Shown here: positions 1 through 12,081 of the stretch, in pieces
Layout of the letters: the number at the start of each line of letters is the position of its first letter
Position numbering within the stretch: the stretch's first letter is position 1
DNA from: Setoptus koraiensis
Lineage: Eukaryota; Arthropoda
Length of the DNA stretch: 64,000 bases
Direction: 5' to 3'
Assembly: GCA_048013815.1 (NCBI GenBank)
Contig: CM106585.1
Coordinates: forward strand, 22,134,001 to 22,198,000
Program-made: the position numbers and the translations under genes
Notes under the pieces: model-generated
The model's input: only the letters and a program-made list of their open reading frames with translations
Told to the model about the DNA's origin: nothing
Databases searched by the model: none

Positions 1-891
1 AGCTGCCGGATTATTGCCCGCTGCCGGGGACCCTACAAACAAACAGACAAACGAACGAACGACGAACGAGCGAGCGAGCGAACGACGAACGAGCGAGCGA
101 ACGAAACAAAATAACGCAAGCCAGCCAACCAAATTATATCTGGTTACGAGCCAAGTCGCTATCAGGGGAGATCCGCTGAGAAGCTACTGCCTGCGAGACA
201 ATAATATCTCTTGTTGCGTTAGACGTTGTTGGTGGAGGCGCAATGGACACACTGCGCGCTGTCTACGAGACTCTGCCGCTGTTGTTGCTGCGCCCTCCTT
301 GGGGGTGGCGCCCAGCTCGATGGGAGTCGCCCCGTCGGCAAGCCGGCTGCCACTTGTTGCCAGTGCTGAGAAACAATCGCTAATGTTTGTTTTAAGCGGC
401 CACTGGCGCGAATAATCAGCAAACAACAAGCGAATTCGCACCACGATCGAGAAGAACGAGCGTCTATTCTGCGAGCACGAGCTACGCTATCTCTCTCGCA
501 ATCTCGGCTCTCAATCTCGCAATCTCAGCGCTCACATCGTACCAGTGTCTCGCTCTTGCATCGCTCAGCCTGACTATACTCAAACTGTGGGCCGCGAAAG
601 AACGAGCAGCCTCGAAGCCGAGTATTATCCGAGGCTTGCAAGCTGCAACAAACACCGTGTGTAGGCTTGCCGGGCCGCGCAATACGCGCCCTGGCTCGTC
701 TCAGAACGCGAGACGCCCGCGTACCTGAGCCAACCACTTCCTTTTACGTTCTGTCGACGTTATGGGGACATGCTCGCAGAAGACAAACGCTTGCGATATC
801 GCAGTGTCTCGCTCGACTCAGCGGGGGCGACAAACCCGCCACCGGCCGACACACAGGTGAGCTGAGACGAGAATAACAATGGAGCGCGAAA

Positions 892-943
892 ATACTTTTG
901 TGCGATGCTTTTGTGCGATACTTTTGTGCGATACTTTTGTGAG
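892..943. repeat. 13-bp minisatellite, four copies
   Basis: Four near-identical 13-mers of the form ATACTTTTGTGCG lie head to tail, differing at one or two positions. No coding frame is supported through them. Confidence 0.85.
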
Positions 944-3691
944 ACAGGGCCAACAAGACACGCAGACAGTTGTTTCAGTCTGACTTTTGATCGTTCGTTC
1001 GGGTCATTTCGACAACGGCCGCGCAGATACTGCGACAAGTTGGCGAAACAATTGCCGACAATTGTAATTATTGTGTTATTCTAATTCCAATAATTCCGCG
1101 TCGTTGTTTGTCTGTCCGACCGTCGAGTCGGCTCACGATTACATATTCGGCTTGTATGCTATTTATCATATTGGCACTTATATAACTTTATATCAGTCTC
1201 GCTTCTGATTAGCTCTTGTGGGCGCTCATTAAGTTTAAGTGAGCAAGTTGTTGTTGCTGCCGCCGCCACCATCATCATCATCTAGAATCATCGTCGTAAA
1301 CGGCGCCCTGTAAGTGCCGGCCGGCGAGATAATGAGAAAGTTGTCAGTGCCAATTGCATTATAGATCAAGAGAGACTGTTGGCAGCGGCCAATCAGCTGG
1401 TGTTGGCCGGCGCTTAAAATTGAGAATTGGTTCGTTGATTAGTCTGCAGTTACGTTATCATTACGTCACTTGTGACTGTTGTATTGAACGAACACAGAAA
1501 CTCTTAAAACGAATGAATTCATTTATATTTCAAACTGACACTACAGTTAAACTAACGGACGTGCTCTATCTCATCATGCAAAAGCATAACGTTCGCCCAT
1601 GACGTTTGCCCAGCTCACCTGTGTGTGCTCGCTTGTATTTGCGGATAGTTGAGAATGCAATCAACATTGTCCATGGCTCACTCATCTCGCTCTGTTGTGT
1701 TGGTATAAAATATAAAATAAGCCAGTTTGAGTTTATCTCTTTCTTCTTCGTCTTCACCTGCGACTCTCGTGTTGCTCTATCCTGAGCGCTTATTCCAGCT
1801 TGGCCAGCGACCAGCAGCGTGCAGTATGAATTGTTCTCACCACAGTCTGTGCATATTGTATATGTGGTTGGATAAAAAGAGACAGATCAAGCGAGAGAGA
1901 GAGAGAGATCAAGTTTATTGCATAATGAGAATAATAATAATCACACACATACACACACTAAACAGTGCGCTGATTAGGCCTGTCGCATGTCAATGATGCA
2001 ATATTTTTCCACTTATTCATCGTCGCACTTTCGAAGCTGATTGACATTCAAGCAAAAAATTCAACAGTCCAGACAATTGAGAGTTGAGCTGAGTTATGTA
2101 AGAGTCACTAGTTATTAAGAGGTGAGCAACTCGACATTGGACAGCGCTATCTGATTACAGCAATTCAATATACGCCAGCCAATTGACTTTATAAAACGCC
2201 ATTGATATCTACATTGGCCGGTTCATTGGTTACTGCACTAACGGCTAATGCCACTCGACAGGTGACGAACGACGCCAACAACAACAACAACAACAGCAGC
2301 ACGCTCTAACATATGTTTGCTGTAATCGTGTCTAATCACGTAATCAATGGCGATTCCATAAATAAGTCATAATATCACTGCAACGAGACAAAGTGCACGT
2401 CGCACCAAGCTCGAGGAAACTGGCCACCAGGGGCATGGCATTACGGTTCGGGTCACACCAACCCATGAGCGTATTATAGCCGCGTATTATACGCGTTTTA
2501 TATTTCGCTGGCCCATCTATTCGCGCTTGGATATCGCCATAAAGTTGATATCAAGTTGATATCAAGTTGATATATCAACAATCAAATTGCGCGAGATAGT
2601 TGTAAAAGAGCGCAACTAACTCATGACCGCTGATCTCAGCTGGCAATCGCAACAACTGGCCCACAAAAATCAACAACGGCAACAACAACGACGGCAACAA
2701 CAGCAACGACAGCCACAACGACGCCAACTTGTTCGTGGTCTGGCCGCTCGCTGATTGGTTTATAACGTGATTATTTGTAAAATCTGGGTCTTGCCCAGCG
2801 GTGAGACGGCGACGCGTCGGCGATGGAGCAGAAAACAGTAACAATTATGTATATTTTGAAACTCGATTGAATGCTCGCCGGCAGCTCCATTACAACGCCT
2901 AGCCATATTTTAGTTATGCAGCCATAGTTACATGATACGATGATGATTTCTCTCCAGATTTTGATTGTTACCACCATTGGCACTAGCATTCGCTATTAGC
3001 TGTTAGCTGTTAGCTGGTCTGGTGGGTCCACTGGCCAGCCAGCCAGCCAGCTATTACACTGTGCCGACTGCTGTTCGACTATCCGCTTGACCAGTCTGCA
3101 TGTGTCCCGCCAGACTGGTCAAGCGGTAGACAAATTCGAGCAGCGTGCAAAAGATGTGCCAATCGCCAGCGAGACTACAGAGTAGATAATAGATTGGCTC
3201 AACGGTCACAAACAAATCGGACAGGCCACTCGCAAGCCAATGGGAACAATTGACTTGAGAGCAACAGCAATTGATCGGTGCCACGCAAACAAATCGGCGA
3301 CTACCTGTTGGTGTCGCCTTTCCGTTAGTTTGCGTGGCGCCTAACTTGTGCACAAAATTGTGTTGGCCAATTCGGCGAGATTAGCTGAATTGGCCGACAC
3401 AAAGGTGAGAGAGTGATGACGCTGATTATTACTATCATGATTATTACTTTACTGCAGGCTTTGCACACAAGCGAGCATAACCGGGCAGCAATTTTTTCGG
3501 TTCAAAACTTGCCGAAACTTGTCGCCCTCTCACATACAGTGCGAATCATTTTGCGATGGCGTGTCGATAAACGATGATGACTTTTACAAGATATCAAATT
3601 CAATAAATAATGATAACACTTTGCTCATGATTGGGCCTGAAACTGGCCGAAACTCACACTTGTCAGACCGCGCTGGCACTCTGTCCAACGG

Positions 3692-3748
3692 TATTGCTGA
3701 CAGGCCAGAGTATTGCTGACCGACCAGAGTTTTGCTGACCGGCCAGAG
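3692..3748. repeat. 19-bp minisatellite, three copies
   Basis: Three tandem 19-mers with the core TTGCTGACCGGCCAGAG occur in otherwise featureless DNA. Confidence 0.8.
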
Positions 3749-6039
3749 TGTAGTGGCCGGCAAGACTGTGGCGAGCGAGCGTAGATGGAGCAAGCATGCA
3801 CACAGTTGGTCATGCCAGATAATGAGATAAGTCGGCGATCTAGGCGCCACCAGCACAACTGATACAAGGCGCGAGTGAAGGGGTTCAAACTCAATAATTT
3901 ACTCTCACTTGACATTCATAATTCAATGAAGCCGCAGTCGTTGCCAGCGAAATGGAAAGTGATTGATGAGGATTACTGGTTGTGCGAGTCTGAGCGACCA
4001 ACGACTAACGGTTCGTCCTCACTTGAACGTGACCCAATCAGGCCACAAGCGACCGCGCCGTTCCTCTAGCGAGGAAGTGATAGATTTGCTCAATCACCTG
4101 TTGCTGTTGTTGCTGTTGTCGCTGTTGTCGCTGCTGTTGTTGTCGCTGCTGTCGTTGGTGGTGTTGGCGTTGGTGCTGTTATTCAAACGTTGCAGTTGCC
4201 GTCCGACAACAACTGCAATGTTTGCCAAATCTACGGTAAGCGGCGCCAAAATGACAGCGATTGAACAAGTTTTGCCGCTCGTCGATGGCTTCAAGCCTCA
4301 CCTAACAGCCTATCCAAATAAAACAATGTTTGGCTAGCCAAAGGTGAGCCACAGGTGTGAGTGTGTGTGGCCAAGCGTCACTTGTCAACTGTCTTACGGT
4401 CAACCGATAGTCGATTATGGCCGGCTAAACGCTGCCGACACAAACAACAATGACACTGTCCGCTGTCGGACAAAATAAACATATCTCAATAGTTGATGGT
4501 CAAGTGAGAAATAGCAATGAACTCTCAGCATTGAACGGGCACAGTGCACAGTTTTGGCCAGTTTCTCTCTCTCTCTCTCTCTCGCTCCGTCTCTTCCGAC
4601 GAAACCCTTTGTGTGTTATTAGATAATCACTCGGTCAGTTTAAACGCACTTGGCCGTTGTTTGGCCACTTAGTCGCTCGCAACCAAATAGACCCACTCAA
4701 TGGAATTAGCACAATTAGCATATCTAATAGCTTGACTGATGTCATTTGATCTCAATTCAATTGTTGCTATTGTTCATCAAGATCTCGACACACAAACAAT
4801 GTGAGTGGAGATCTCGTTCAAGCGACGCTCGTTATCTCCACTCATCCAGTCTCCAGTGGCAGCGAGAATCATCTCGCTGGCAAGCCAACGCCGCTTCTAT
4901 TTTGACAACCCCAAACACAAGCAGGTTAATGATCCCAAAGATTTATCTGTTACTTGCAACGCCAACATTCAGCTGGCACCTAGACTCGCTGTTTTTCGCT
5001 GTTGTTTGTTGTGTGCTCTCCCTCGCTAACTCTCTCTGACAATTGTGTGAGCGCCCAACAACAACGTCAACACAAACAACAACAAACAAGACGATTCTTT
5101 ATATTCACACCGTCAAATCGGTCGTGTTTTGCTTCGTGCAACGCGCGCAACAGGTGATTGGCTAACGCTTAAAATGAATCAATTACTTGGATAAGATCGT
5201 TGCTGTTGGGCAAGCAAGCGCAACAAATAATTCACGCTAATAATACATGTTGTAATATCACTGTGTGTCGTATCGCTCGCTCGCTCTCTCGCTTGTTTAC
5301 TTGTTCTTTATTGGCCTAATAACGATTACAATTACATAACAACTCCCACTCTGCGTAAGTGTGTTAGATTAACACGTAAGCGCCAAAACGACTTTGTTAC
5401 GACGACTTTATGCTGTTATGCGGCCGGTGCGTATCTTGCAACTGGCAACCGATTTGGATAAGGCACCTACAAATGGTTGGCCGACTTGCAAGTCGGCAAG
5501 GCTGGCAGAGCGGCGCACGTTCAACTATTATTGAAATAGTATTATTGCGAGACAAGGAATTGAGACAACCTTGACCAAACAATGAAATCGCTTTCTCGTC
5601 TTCTCTCGTCTCAAACTTGTTGACTCGAATACTAGTGCAACTGCATTAGCCTCACAATATAATCAACATGTGAGCAGCAACAACGACAACACCAACGACG
5701 GCAACAAACAAATGAGAAACCTGCTAATTAAAAGACAGATGACAACAACACAGGCTGGATTGCGTAATATTAAGTGGAGAGCGCGTACAAAGAAGGCGAA
5801 AAGAAGAAAAAAAAATGATTGTTTGCATAACGTTTTGCGAAGAACAACAAGCGTTTTGGGTGCCATTATTCTATTATTTGTAGTTTGGCGATCCAACGCT
5901 CTGGAGGTCTGACAACAACATAAAAAATAGCGAAAAACACTTGCTGCTCGGTGAATCAAAACGGAGAACGAATGACCCCTGCCACGATACGTTCACTTGG
6001 CTCACTTCATGAACAACTTGGGACCATAATTGTCTGGTT

Positions 6040-6042
6040 GTT

Positions 6043-6140
<98 letters not shown>

Positions 6141-6225
6141 CGTTGTCGTCGTTGTCGTCGTTGTCGTCGTTGTCGTCGTTGTTGTCGTTGCTGTCGTTGC
6201 TGTCGTTGCTGTCGCTGCCGTTGGC
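6040..6225. repeat. TTGTCG hexanucleotide satellite
   Basis: Roughly thirty units of TTGTCG grade into GTCGTTGTCG and TTGCTGTCG variants. The array ends about 90 bp before the first scaffold gap. It gives an artefactual long open frame of alternating Cys-Arg or Leu-Ser residues that should not be annotated as a gene. Confidence 0.95.
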
Positions 6226-6314
6226 GGTTAGGTACTTTCGTTGTTTCGTTATGGATTAGCGGATTATGATTGTGTTATCTTTCCATTCCGCTCTCCTGCT
6301 TACTTTGTTGTTTT

Positions 6315-6814
6315 NNNNNNNNNNNNNNNNNNNNNNNNNNNNNNNNNNNNNNNNNNNNNNNNNNNNNNNNNNNNNNNNNNNNNNNNNNNNNNNNNNNNNN
6401 NNNNNNNNNNNNNNNNNNNNNNNNNNNNNNNNNNNNNNNNNNNNNNNNNNNNNNNNNNNNNNNNNNNNNNNNNNNNNNNNNNNNNNNNNNNNNNNNNNNN
6501 NNNNNNNNNNNNNNNNNNNNNNNNNNNNNNNNNNNNNNNNNNNNNNNNNNNNNNNNNNNNNNNNNNNNNNNNNNNNNNNNNNNNNNNNNNNNNNNNNNNN
6601 NNNNNNNNNNNNNNNNNNNNNNNNNNNNNNNNNNNNNNNNNNNNNNNNNNNNNNNNNNNNNNNNNNNNNNNNNNNNNNNNNNNNNNNNNNNNNNNNNNNN
6701 NNNNNNNNNNNNNNNNNNNNNNNNNNNNNNNNNNNNNNNNNNNNNNNNNNNNNNNNNNNNNNNNNNNNNNNNNNNNNNNNNNNNNNNNNNNNNNNNNNNN
6801 NNNNNNNNNNNNNN
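6315..6814. other. Assembly gap of exactly 500 N
   Basis: A run of exactly 500 N, the same length as the second gap, so probably a fixed placeholder of unknown true size. Its right edge coincides with the outer end of the retrotransposon LTR that follows, suggesting the contig broke at a repeated LTR. Confidence 0.98.
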
Positions 6815-7014
6815 TTTTAGGTTTTGAATTGAACTAACTCTCTTTATTATAAGTAGTAGTATATATATAAGAAAAACATAGTCACAGAGTTAGCACACTA
6901 TTGTGTGTTAAGAAAAGCCGTTGGAACACGCGGTTCCATTGCGTTGCTCTCAGTAGATGCAATAATGTGGTGCACGCTGGTTAGAGCGGGCAATATAAAA
7001 TTGTATATCTAACA
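6815..7014 (-). repeat. 3' LTR of the copia element
   Basis: 200 bp, identical by eye to the copy at 11120-11319. On the minus strand it begins TGTTAG and carries an AATAAA signal near its far end. Its outer boundary coincides with the scaffold gap, so a few further bases might belong to it. Confidence 0.93.
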
Positions 7015-7024
7015 CTCCCACTCA
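7015..7024 (-). other. Polypurine tract of the copia element
   Basis: On the minus strand TGAGTGGGAG directly precedes the TGTTAG start of the 3' LTR. This is the position and composition expected for the plus-strand primer of LTR elements. Confidence 0.85.
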
Positions 7025-7027
7025 ATT

Positions 7028-10000
7028 TTATATATCCAATTTTTGCATGTTTAATAGTTCTCTAATTTTAAAGAACTGTTGTTTCGCCAATGCCTTGGTT
7101 AAGATATCGGCGAGCTGATCGTTAGTAGAAACGTATTTAGCATCAATGGTTCCATTATTCTTCTGTTCTTGAAGGAAATGAAATTTTATAGCAATGTGTT
7201 TGGTCTTTCGGTTGAAGTGACCGCTGTTGACCAGGTTCAGAGCACTTTGATTGTCTATATAGAGTGGTATAGCTTCATTAGTGTCGTTACGTAACTCCTT
7301 CATCAATTGACGTAACCAAATAGCTTCTCTAGTAGCCATACAAGCTGCTACGAACTCAGCTTCGCAAGTTGACAACGTCACCATTGATTGTTTCTGGCTT
7401 TTCCAGATTACAGGTGCATTGCCATAATTGAATAAATATCCGGTTGTTGATCTTCTAGTGTCTGGGTCACCGGCAAAGTCGGAATCACAATAGCTGATCA
7501 ATTTGTTCGAGTCACTGTGGCTCCCACTGTAGGTTATACCGATGTCAATGGACCCCTTGAGGTATCTCATCAGTCTCTTAACTGCTGACCAGTGGCTTTG
7601 GTCTGGATTGTTGTTGAATTGACTCAACACTCCCACTGCAAAGGATATATCCGGTCTAGTTCCGACCATTAGATACATTAGGCAGCCAACTGCCTCTCTG
7701 TAGGGAAAATCTTCTTGTTGGTTGCTTTGTATGTTCTTTGTCAGTGTTGTGCCACATACGATTGGTGTCGAAACTGCATGACAATCATTCATTTTGAATT
7801 TTATGAGAAGATTCTCAATGTAAGTCTTCTGGTGAATCGTTATCTTCTTCTCAGGTCTATTACGTAATATCTGTAGCCCGAGGTAACAGTTTGGTGCCAT
7901 CTGTTTGACCTCCAAATGATTACTTAGATGTTGTATGATCTGCTGCAGGTGTTCTTTGTCAGAACTACAGGCAAGGCCATCGTCAACGTAGATCATAATT
8001 ATAGTTCTTCTTTGATCTGTTATGTCATAGAACACACACGGGTCTGCAGTGCATGGCTTCAGGTTGAACTGCTCAAGAAAACTTGTGAACTTCCGGTTCC
8101 ACATTCTAGAGGCTTGTTTAAGGCCGTAGAGGCTCTTGTTGAGACGACAGACCAAGTTCTTGTCCGTTACGTAACCTTCTGGTTGCGTCATATATAACTC
8201 TTCGTCGAGCTCTCCATAGAGAAACGCAGTCTTTATGTCGAATTGGATGATTTCGAGATCATAGACTGCACACATCGAGAGAACCAATCGAATCGACTCC
8301 ATCTTCACGACAGGTGAATATGTTTCGTCATAATCTATACCTTGGCGTTGCGAATAGCCTTTCGCAACTAATCTTGCCTTGAATCGATCGATCTCACCTT
8401 TGTCATCTCTCTTGATTTTGTAGACCCACCTGTTTTGTATGGGTTTGCGGCCTTGTGGAAGTGGTACTAGCGTCCATGTCTGGTTACGTAATAATGATTC
8501 ATACTCGTCTTTCATCGCTAGCTTCCATTCATTAGCTTGTGAGTTGCTTATTGCGTCTTGGTATGTTAGTGGCTCATCCAAGTCAGCAATCAAAGCGCTG
8601 TCTTCTATTGGTTGACGTCTCGGTCTAAGTTCGTACGCCTCACGTTCTATTGGTTGTCTGAAATTTCTTCTTTGTTGATCTTGATCGACTGTTGAGACTT
8701 CTCTTGCTTGATTCACAACAGGTGGACTGTTTTCTTCAGCATCCATGTATCTTGAATCATCATCTGTCTCAATCGCATAGTCTAGTTGATTATTAATTAG
8801 AGTTCTGTCTCCTTCAAAAGAATCATTTTGTTCGTCTGTCTCTTCATCTGTCGATATACTAATGATATGCTGAACGGTACTTTGATCACTCACATTATAT
8901 AATTCCTTCTCATTGAAAATGGCCTCACGACTAATTATGATTTGTCGGTGAGTTACATCGAAGAATCTGTATGTGTTTACCCTATCTGTATAGCCTACGA
9001 ATGCAACCTTTCTTGTATGGCTGTCAAGCTTCTTTCTGAATTGTTTATGAATCAATAGATACGCTGTGCAACCGAAAATCTTAAGGTGCTTCAATGAAGG
9101 TTTGACACCGAACCACATCTCATGCGGTGTTGAATTAGGTGTTCTCTTACAAGTGATTCTATTCAAAGTGTAAGCAGCATTACTGACTGCCTCAGCCCAT
9201 AGATAATTAGGCAAATTAGCATGTTTCAACATAGATCGAGCAGCTTCCATCAGGACTCTATTCTCTCTCTCGACTACTCCATTCTGTTCTGGAGTGTATG
9301 CTGCGGTGAGATGATGTTCTATACCGTTTTCTATTAGGTAACTTGCGAATTCTTTGCTTGTATATTCACCACCGTTATCACTTCTCAGGTGTTGAATTCT
9401 GTTCGAAGTATCGTTGAATGTCTTGCTTCTAAATTGTTTGAATTTGTCAAGAGCTTCGCTTTTGTTCTTCATGAAATAGATTTGACGGTATCTACTATAC
9501 TCGTCTTTGAATACTATGTAATATTTACTTCCGCTTAGAGATGCTATGTTAACGACACCGACGTCTGTATGTATGTACTGACCAGGTTTACTTATTTTTA
9601 GGTCAGATGCATGTCTGAAGCTGAGTTTGTGGTGCTTACCTTGTACACATCCTTCACAAAACTCATTAGCGTCATTAGATATAGTTAGGCCAGGTGTGTT
9701 GGATTTTGCCATCTCTTTAATTGTGTTGGTATTGACATGAGCAAGTCTTTTATGCCAAGTGGTCAATGGTTGCGCTATTCCTTCAGTGACCAGTGCTTCT
9801 TTGTTGATAATTGTCTTGAAAGACATTGTATAGAGCTTGCTATCGGTTTGTCTTCGTCTTCCAGTAGCTAGAGTTTCGTTGTCGACTGTTACGTCACACT
9901 TATCAGCATGTAAAGTGACCACAGCTCCATTATCTGCTGCACAACCAAACGAGAATAGGTTTCTCTTAAGATCAGGTACGTAAAGGACGTCATACATGGT

Positions 10001-10999
10001 TGCAGGGATAGTCCGATTATGCAATAAACTTTCAATCTTCACTTGACCCTTGCCCTCAGCAGTCAGTGTCTTTCCATCACCTATTCTTATTGGGTGATCA
10101 CTGTGGAATGGTTCGAAGTAGGTGAAGAATTCTCTATTGTTGCACATGTGAGCTGTTGCGCCAGAATCTCCTATCCATTGGTCTTGGTTGATTACCGAGG
10201 TAATGTTAGCTTCGGTTAAAAAGGCGACATCTCTTCGTTGTCCATTATTGTTCGACGGAGTTTGATTACGTTGGTTTCTGTCACTAATTCTTTTACGACA
10301 TTCTTTCCACCAGTGTCCGGTTTTCTTACAATAGGTGCAGCTTGAAGATTTCTTGCGATCATTTATTGAGTTACCATTGTCTTTTCTTTGTCGATTAGGT
10401 GTTGCGAGGAATGCTTCATTAGTGATATCGTCCGATCTATTATTATGTAATGTCTCTTCTTTTAATAGACGAGCTTCGAGATTGTCAAGTGTCTTGACGG
10501 TTTCAGAATCCCAAGCAGTTGTGAATGAACCGAATTTCGTTGGTAGGCTGAGTATAATCTTACACATGATATCTTCATCAGATCTTGTAACGTTGAGATC
10601 TTTTAATTGTTCAGCCAGATTTCTTACTTTGGATATATGTTCAGTTATTGAGTCTTTCTCATCCATTTTATATTCATAGAACTTCTGTAATAGAAGATGT
10701 TTGTTGAGAGTGGTCTTTTGTGCATGGTTAGCATCGAGCTTATCAAGAACCTCTTTTGCAGTGTTGCAAATCAAGATAGTATTCACTATTCTGTTCTCTA
10801 ATGAGTTAGCTATTATGGATTGGGCCTTTGCATCCCGTTGCATCCATTTGTTCAAAGCAGTTGGCTCTTCCGGTTTGATACATACACCGGTTGCTATATC
10901 ATAGAGGTCTTTTGAGGTTAATGCAAGCTTTATTTTGTATCGCCATGCCTGGTAGTCTTGACCAGCAAACTTTTCTATCTTGAAATTATCGTCTTCCAT
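7028..10999 (-). CDS. Copia-type gag-pol polyprotein
   Basis: A single frame of 1,323 residues starts at an ATG at 10999. Domains in order: a copia-type gag (UBN2-like) N-terminal region; a CCHC zinc knuckle at about residues 221-234 (CTYCKKTGHWWKEC); an aspartic protease with DSGA at about 278; a GAG-pre-integrase HHCC region around 418; an integrase core with its Asp, Asp (LRSDNGGEY, about 546) and Glu (NGVVEREN, about 582); a reverse transcriptase with YVDD at about 1004; and RNase H with YCDSDFAGD at about 1172 and STCEAEF at about 1214. Protease-integrase-RT-RNase H order identifies Ty1/copia rather than gypsy. Length and order match complete copia elements. It is an element gene, not a host gene. 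Confidence 0.97.
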   Translation of the reverse strand: MEDDNFKIEKFAGQDYQAWRYKIKLALTSKDLYDIATGVCIKPEEPTALNKWMQRDAKAQSIIANSLENRIVNTILICNTAKEVLDKLDANHAQKTTLNKHLLLQKFYEYKMDEKDSITEHISKVRNLAEQLKDLNVTRSDEDIMCKIILSLPTKFGSFTTAWDSETVKTLDNLEARLLKEETLHNNRSDDITNEAFLATPNRQRKDNGNSINDRKKSSSCTYCKKTGHWWKECRKRISDRNQRNQTPSNNNGQRRDVAFLTEANITSVINQDQWIGDSGATAHMCNNREFFTYFEPFHSDHPIRIGDGKTLTAEGKGQVKIESLLHNRTIPATMYDVLYVPDLKRNLFSFGCAADNGAVVTLHADKCDVTVDNETLATGRRRQTDSKLYTMSFKTIINKEALVTEGIAQPLTTWHKRLAHVNTNTIKEMAKSNTPGLTISNDANEFCEGCVQGKHHKLSFRHASDLKISKPGQYIHTDVGVVNIASLSGSKYYIVFKDEYSRYRQIYFMKNKSEALDKFKQFRSKTFNDTSNRIQHLRSDNGGEYTSKEFASYLIENGIEHHLTAAYTPEQNGVVERENRVLMEAARSMLKHANLPNYLWAEAVSNAAYTLNRITCKRTPNSTPHEMWFGVKPSLKHLKIFGCTAYLLIHKQFRKKLDSHTRKVAFVGYTDRVNTYRFFDVTHRQIIISREAIFNEKELYNVSDQSTVQHIISISTDEETDEQNDSFEGDRTLINNQLDYAIETDDDSRYMDAEENSPPVVNQAREVSTVDQDQQRRNFRQPIEREAYELRPRRQPIEDSALIADLDEPLTYQDAISNSQANEWKLAMKDEYESLLRNQTWTLVPLPQGRKPIQNRWVYKIKRDDKGEIDRFKARLVAKGYSQRQGIDYDETYSPVVKMESIRLVLSMCAVYDLEIIQFDIKTAFLYGELDEELYMTQPEGYVTDKNLVCRLNKSLYGLKQASRMWNRKFTSFLEQFNLKPCTADPCVFYDITDQRRTIIMIYVDDGLACSSDKEHLQQIIQHLSNHLEVKQMAPNCYLGLQILRNRPEKKITIHQKTYIENLLIKFKMNDCHAVSTPIVCGTTLTKNIQSNQQEDFPYREAVGCLMYLMVGTRPDISFAVGVLSQFNNNPDQSHWSAVKRLMRYLKGSIDIGITYSGSHSDSNKLISYCDSDFAGDPDTRRSTTGYLFNYGNAPVIWKSQKQSMVTLSTCEAEFVAACMATREAIWLRQLMKELRNDTNEAIPLYIDNQSALNLVNSGHFNRKTKHIAIKFHFLQEQKNNGTIDAKYVSTNDQLADILTKALAKQQFFKIRELLNMQKLDI

Positions 11000-11109
11000 T
11001 TTTGGTTCGTTAATTAATTCTTCTCGTGTGAGAATCGAATTAATTTATTTTATCTTTATCTTAATTGGTAACAATTTGAGGTTAGTCAAAATTGTTGGAA
11101 TTGTGTTGG

Positions 11110-11119
11110 ACCCATAACC
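11110..11119 (-). other. Primer-binding site of the copia element
   Basis: Minus-strand GGTTATGGGT directly adjoins the 5' LTR. Drosophila copia is known to prime from an internally cleaved initiator tRNA-Met using a GGTTATGGGCCC site in this position. The match here departs at one base and fixes the inner LTR boundary. Confidence 0.85.
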
Positions 11120-11319
11120 TTTTAGGTTTTGAATTGAACTAACTCTCTTTATTATAAGTAGTAGTATATATATAAGAAAAACATAGTCACAGAGTTAGCA
11201 CACTATTGTGTGTTAAGAAAAGCCGTTGGAACACGCGGTTCCATTGCGTTGCTCTCAGTAGATGCAATAATGTGGTGCACGCTGGTTAGAGCGGGCAATA
11301 TAAAATTGTATATCTAACA
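11120..11319 (-). repeat. 5' LTR of the copia element
   Basis: 200 bp, identical by eye to 6815-7014. On the minus strand it contains a TATATATATA stretch followed by AATAAAGAGAG, consistent with LTR promoter and polyadenylation functions. Confidence 0.95.
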
Positions 11320-12081
11320 GTTTAGTTGGACCTCTTTAACTTTAAGCTGACCTGCGGAGACTAGTTGGTATAATTGTTGAAACGATTTGTGCAAAAAAAA
11401 TCCAACTACATTAGATGATGACTAATGAGATGATCCGATATCGAAAACGAAACTTCTATCGATCAACCGAATAAATCCGACCATGAAATGTCCTTCTATG
11501 TCTGTCTAAGCTGATGATCGATGAAGACGATGTGTCCCTGCAACCAATTTTTGTCCTATTCCTATCTGAAAAGATATGCACAAGGAAGGACATTCTTATC
11601 TTCGCGAAATCGAGATACTTGTTTTATTTGAGATTTTATGATTTCTCAGGCGAATACTACTTGGAGAAATCTACTTGATGTTTACAACTCGCATTCGCGC
11701 CTCTTCGTGGTTATCATAACTTGGAATTGTCCTCTAGATTGATAATGTAAATTCATGCACTTTCCATTCGCATTGGGAAGATACAAATTATAATTTTCCA
11801 TTTATCTCTTACTCCCTCTCTTTCTCCCGCTCATAACAAGATGAAACGCTTTGCCGATGAAGGATAGCTGAATCAATTTTAATCAATCAGCGAGTTAGCA
11901 AACCGGGTTACCTTGTGAATGATAATCAGATGAAATTTTCAACGCATTTCCATGGTGCTTAATTTGTGTATTTCCAGCGACTTAGTGCGACATCTACCGG
12001 TAGACATACTAAATATTTTCGCCGATTAGTTCATTCGGCCAATGATTCGTGTTTCGGGGATGAGGGTGGTTATTGAAACGT
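11320..12081. other. Intergenic, nothing recognised
   Basis: Moderately AT-rich sequence without supported open frames. A minus-strand ATTAAA near 11875 could serve the secreted-protein gene to the right, about 200 bp beyond its stop codon. Confidence 0.5.

Larger units (their letters stand above)
1..6314. other. Intergenic region, no gene supported
   Basis: No open frame here resembles a known protein or shows coding-like composition. The stretch holds several short tandem repeats (listed separately), TATA-like AT-rich motifs (for example near 1704 and 2190) and isolated donor-like AGGTGAG sequences at about 857, 3405 and 4344. Non-coding or regulatory exons could be present but cannot be shown from sequence alone. 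Confidence 0.6.
6815..11319 (-). mobile_element. Ty1/copia LTR retrotransposon, looks whole and young
   Basis: The element lies on the minus strand. Its 5' LTR is 11120-11319 and its 3' LTR is 6815-7014; both are 200 bp and identical by eye. A primer-binding site matching the internal (anticodon-arm) part of initiator tRNA-Met, the arrangement known from Drosophila copia, abuts the 5' LTR. A purine tract abuts the 3' LTR. One long gag-pol frame fills the interior with no breaks seen. LTR identity implies a very recent insertion. The left flank is hidden by the gap, so a target-site duplication cannot be confirmed; the right flank begins GTTTA. Confidence 0.96.

Noticed and set aside
1700-1740. 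TATAAAATATAAAATAA as a core promoter
   Set aside because: No initiator at the right distance and no gene downstream.
6030-6269. Open frames of Cys-Arg or Leu-Ser repeats
   Set aside because: They are simple translations of the TTGTCG satellite; no start context, flanking exon or balanced composition.
6241-6837. Long frames spanning the N run
   Set aside because: The bases are unknown; open only because N cannot encode a stop.
11093-11119. Extending the LTR outward to TGTTGGAA at 11093
   Set aside because: It has a tempting TG..CA pattern, but the tRNA-Met primer-binding site occupies this stretch, so it belongs to the element's interior.
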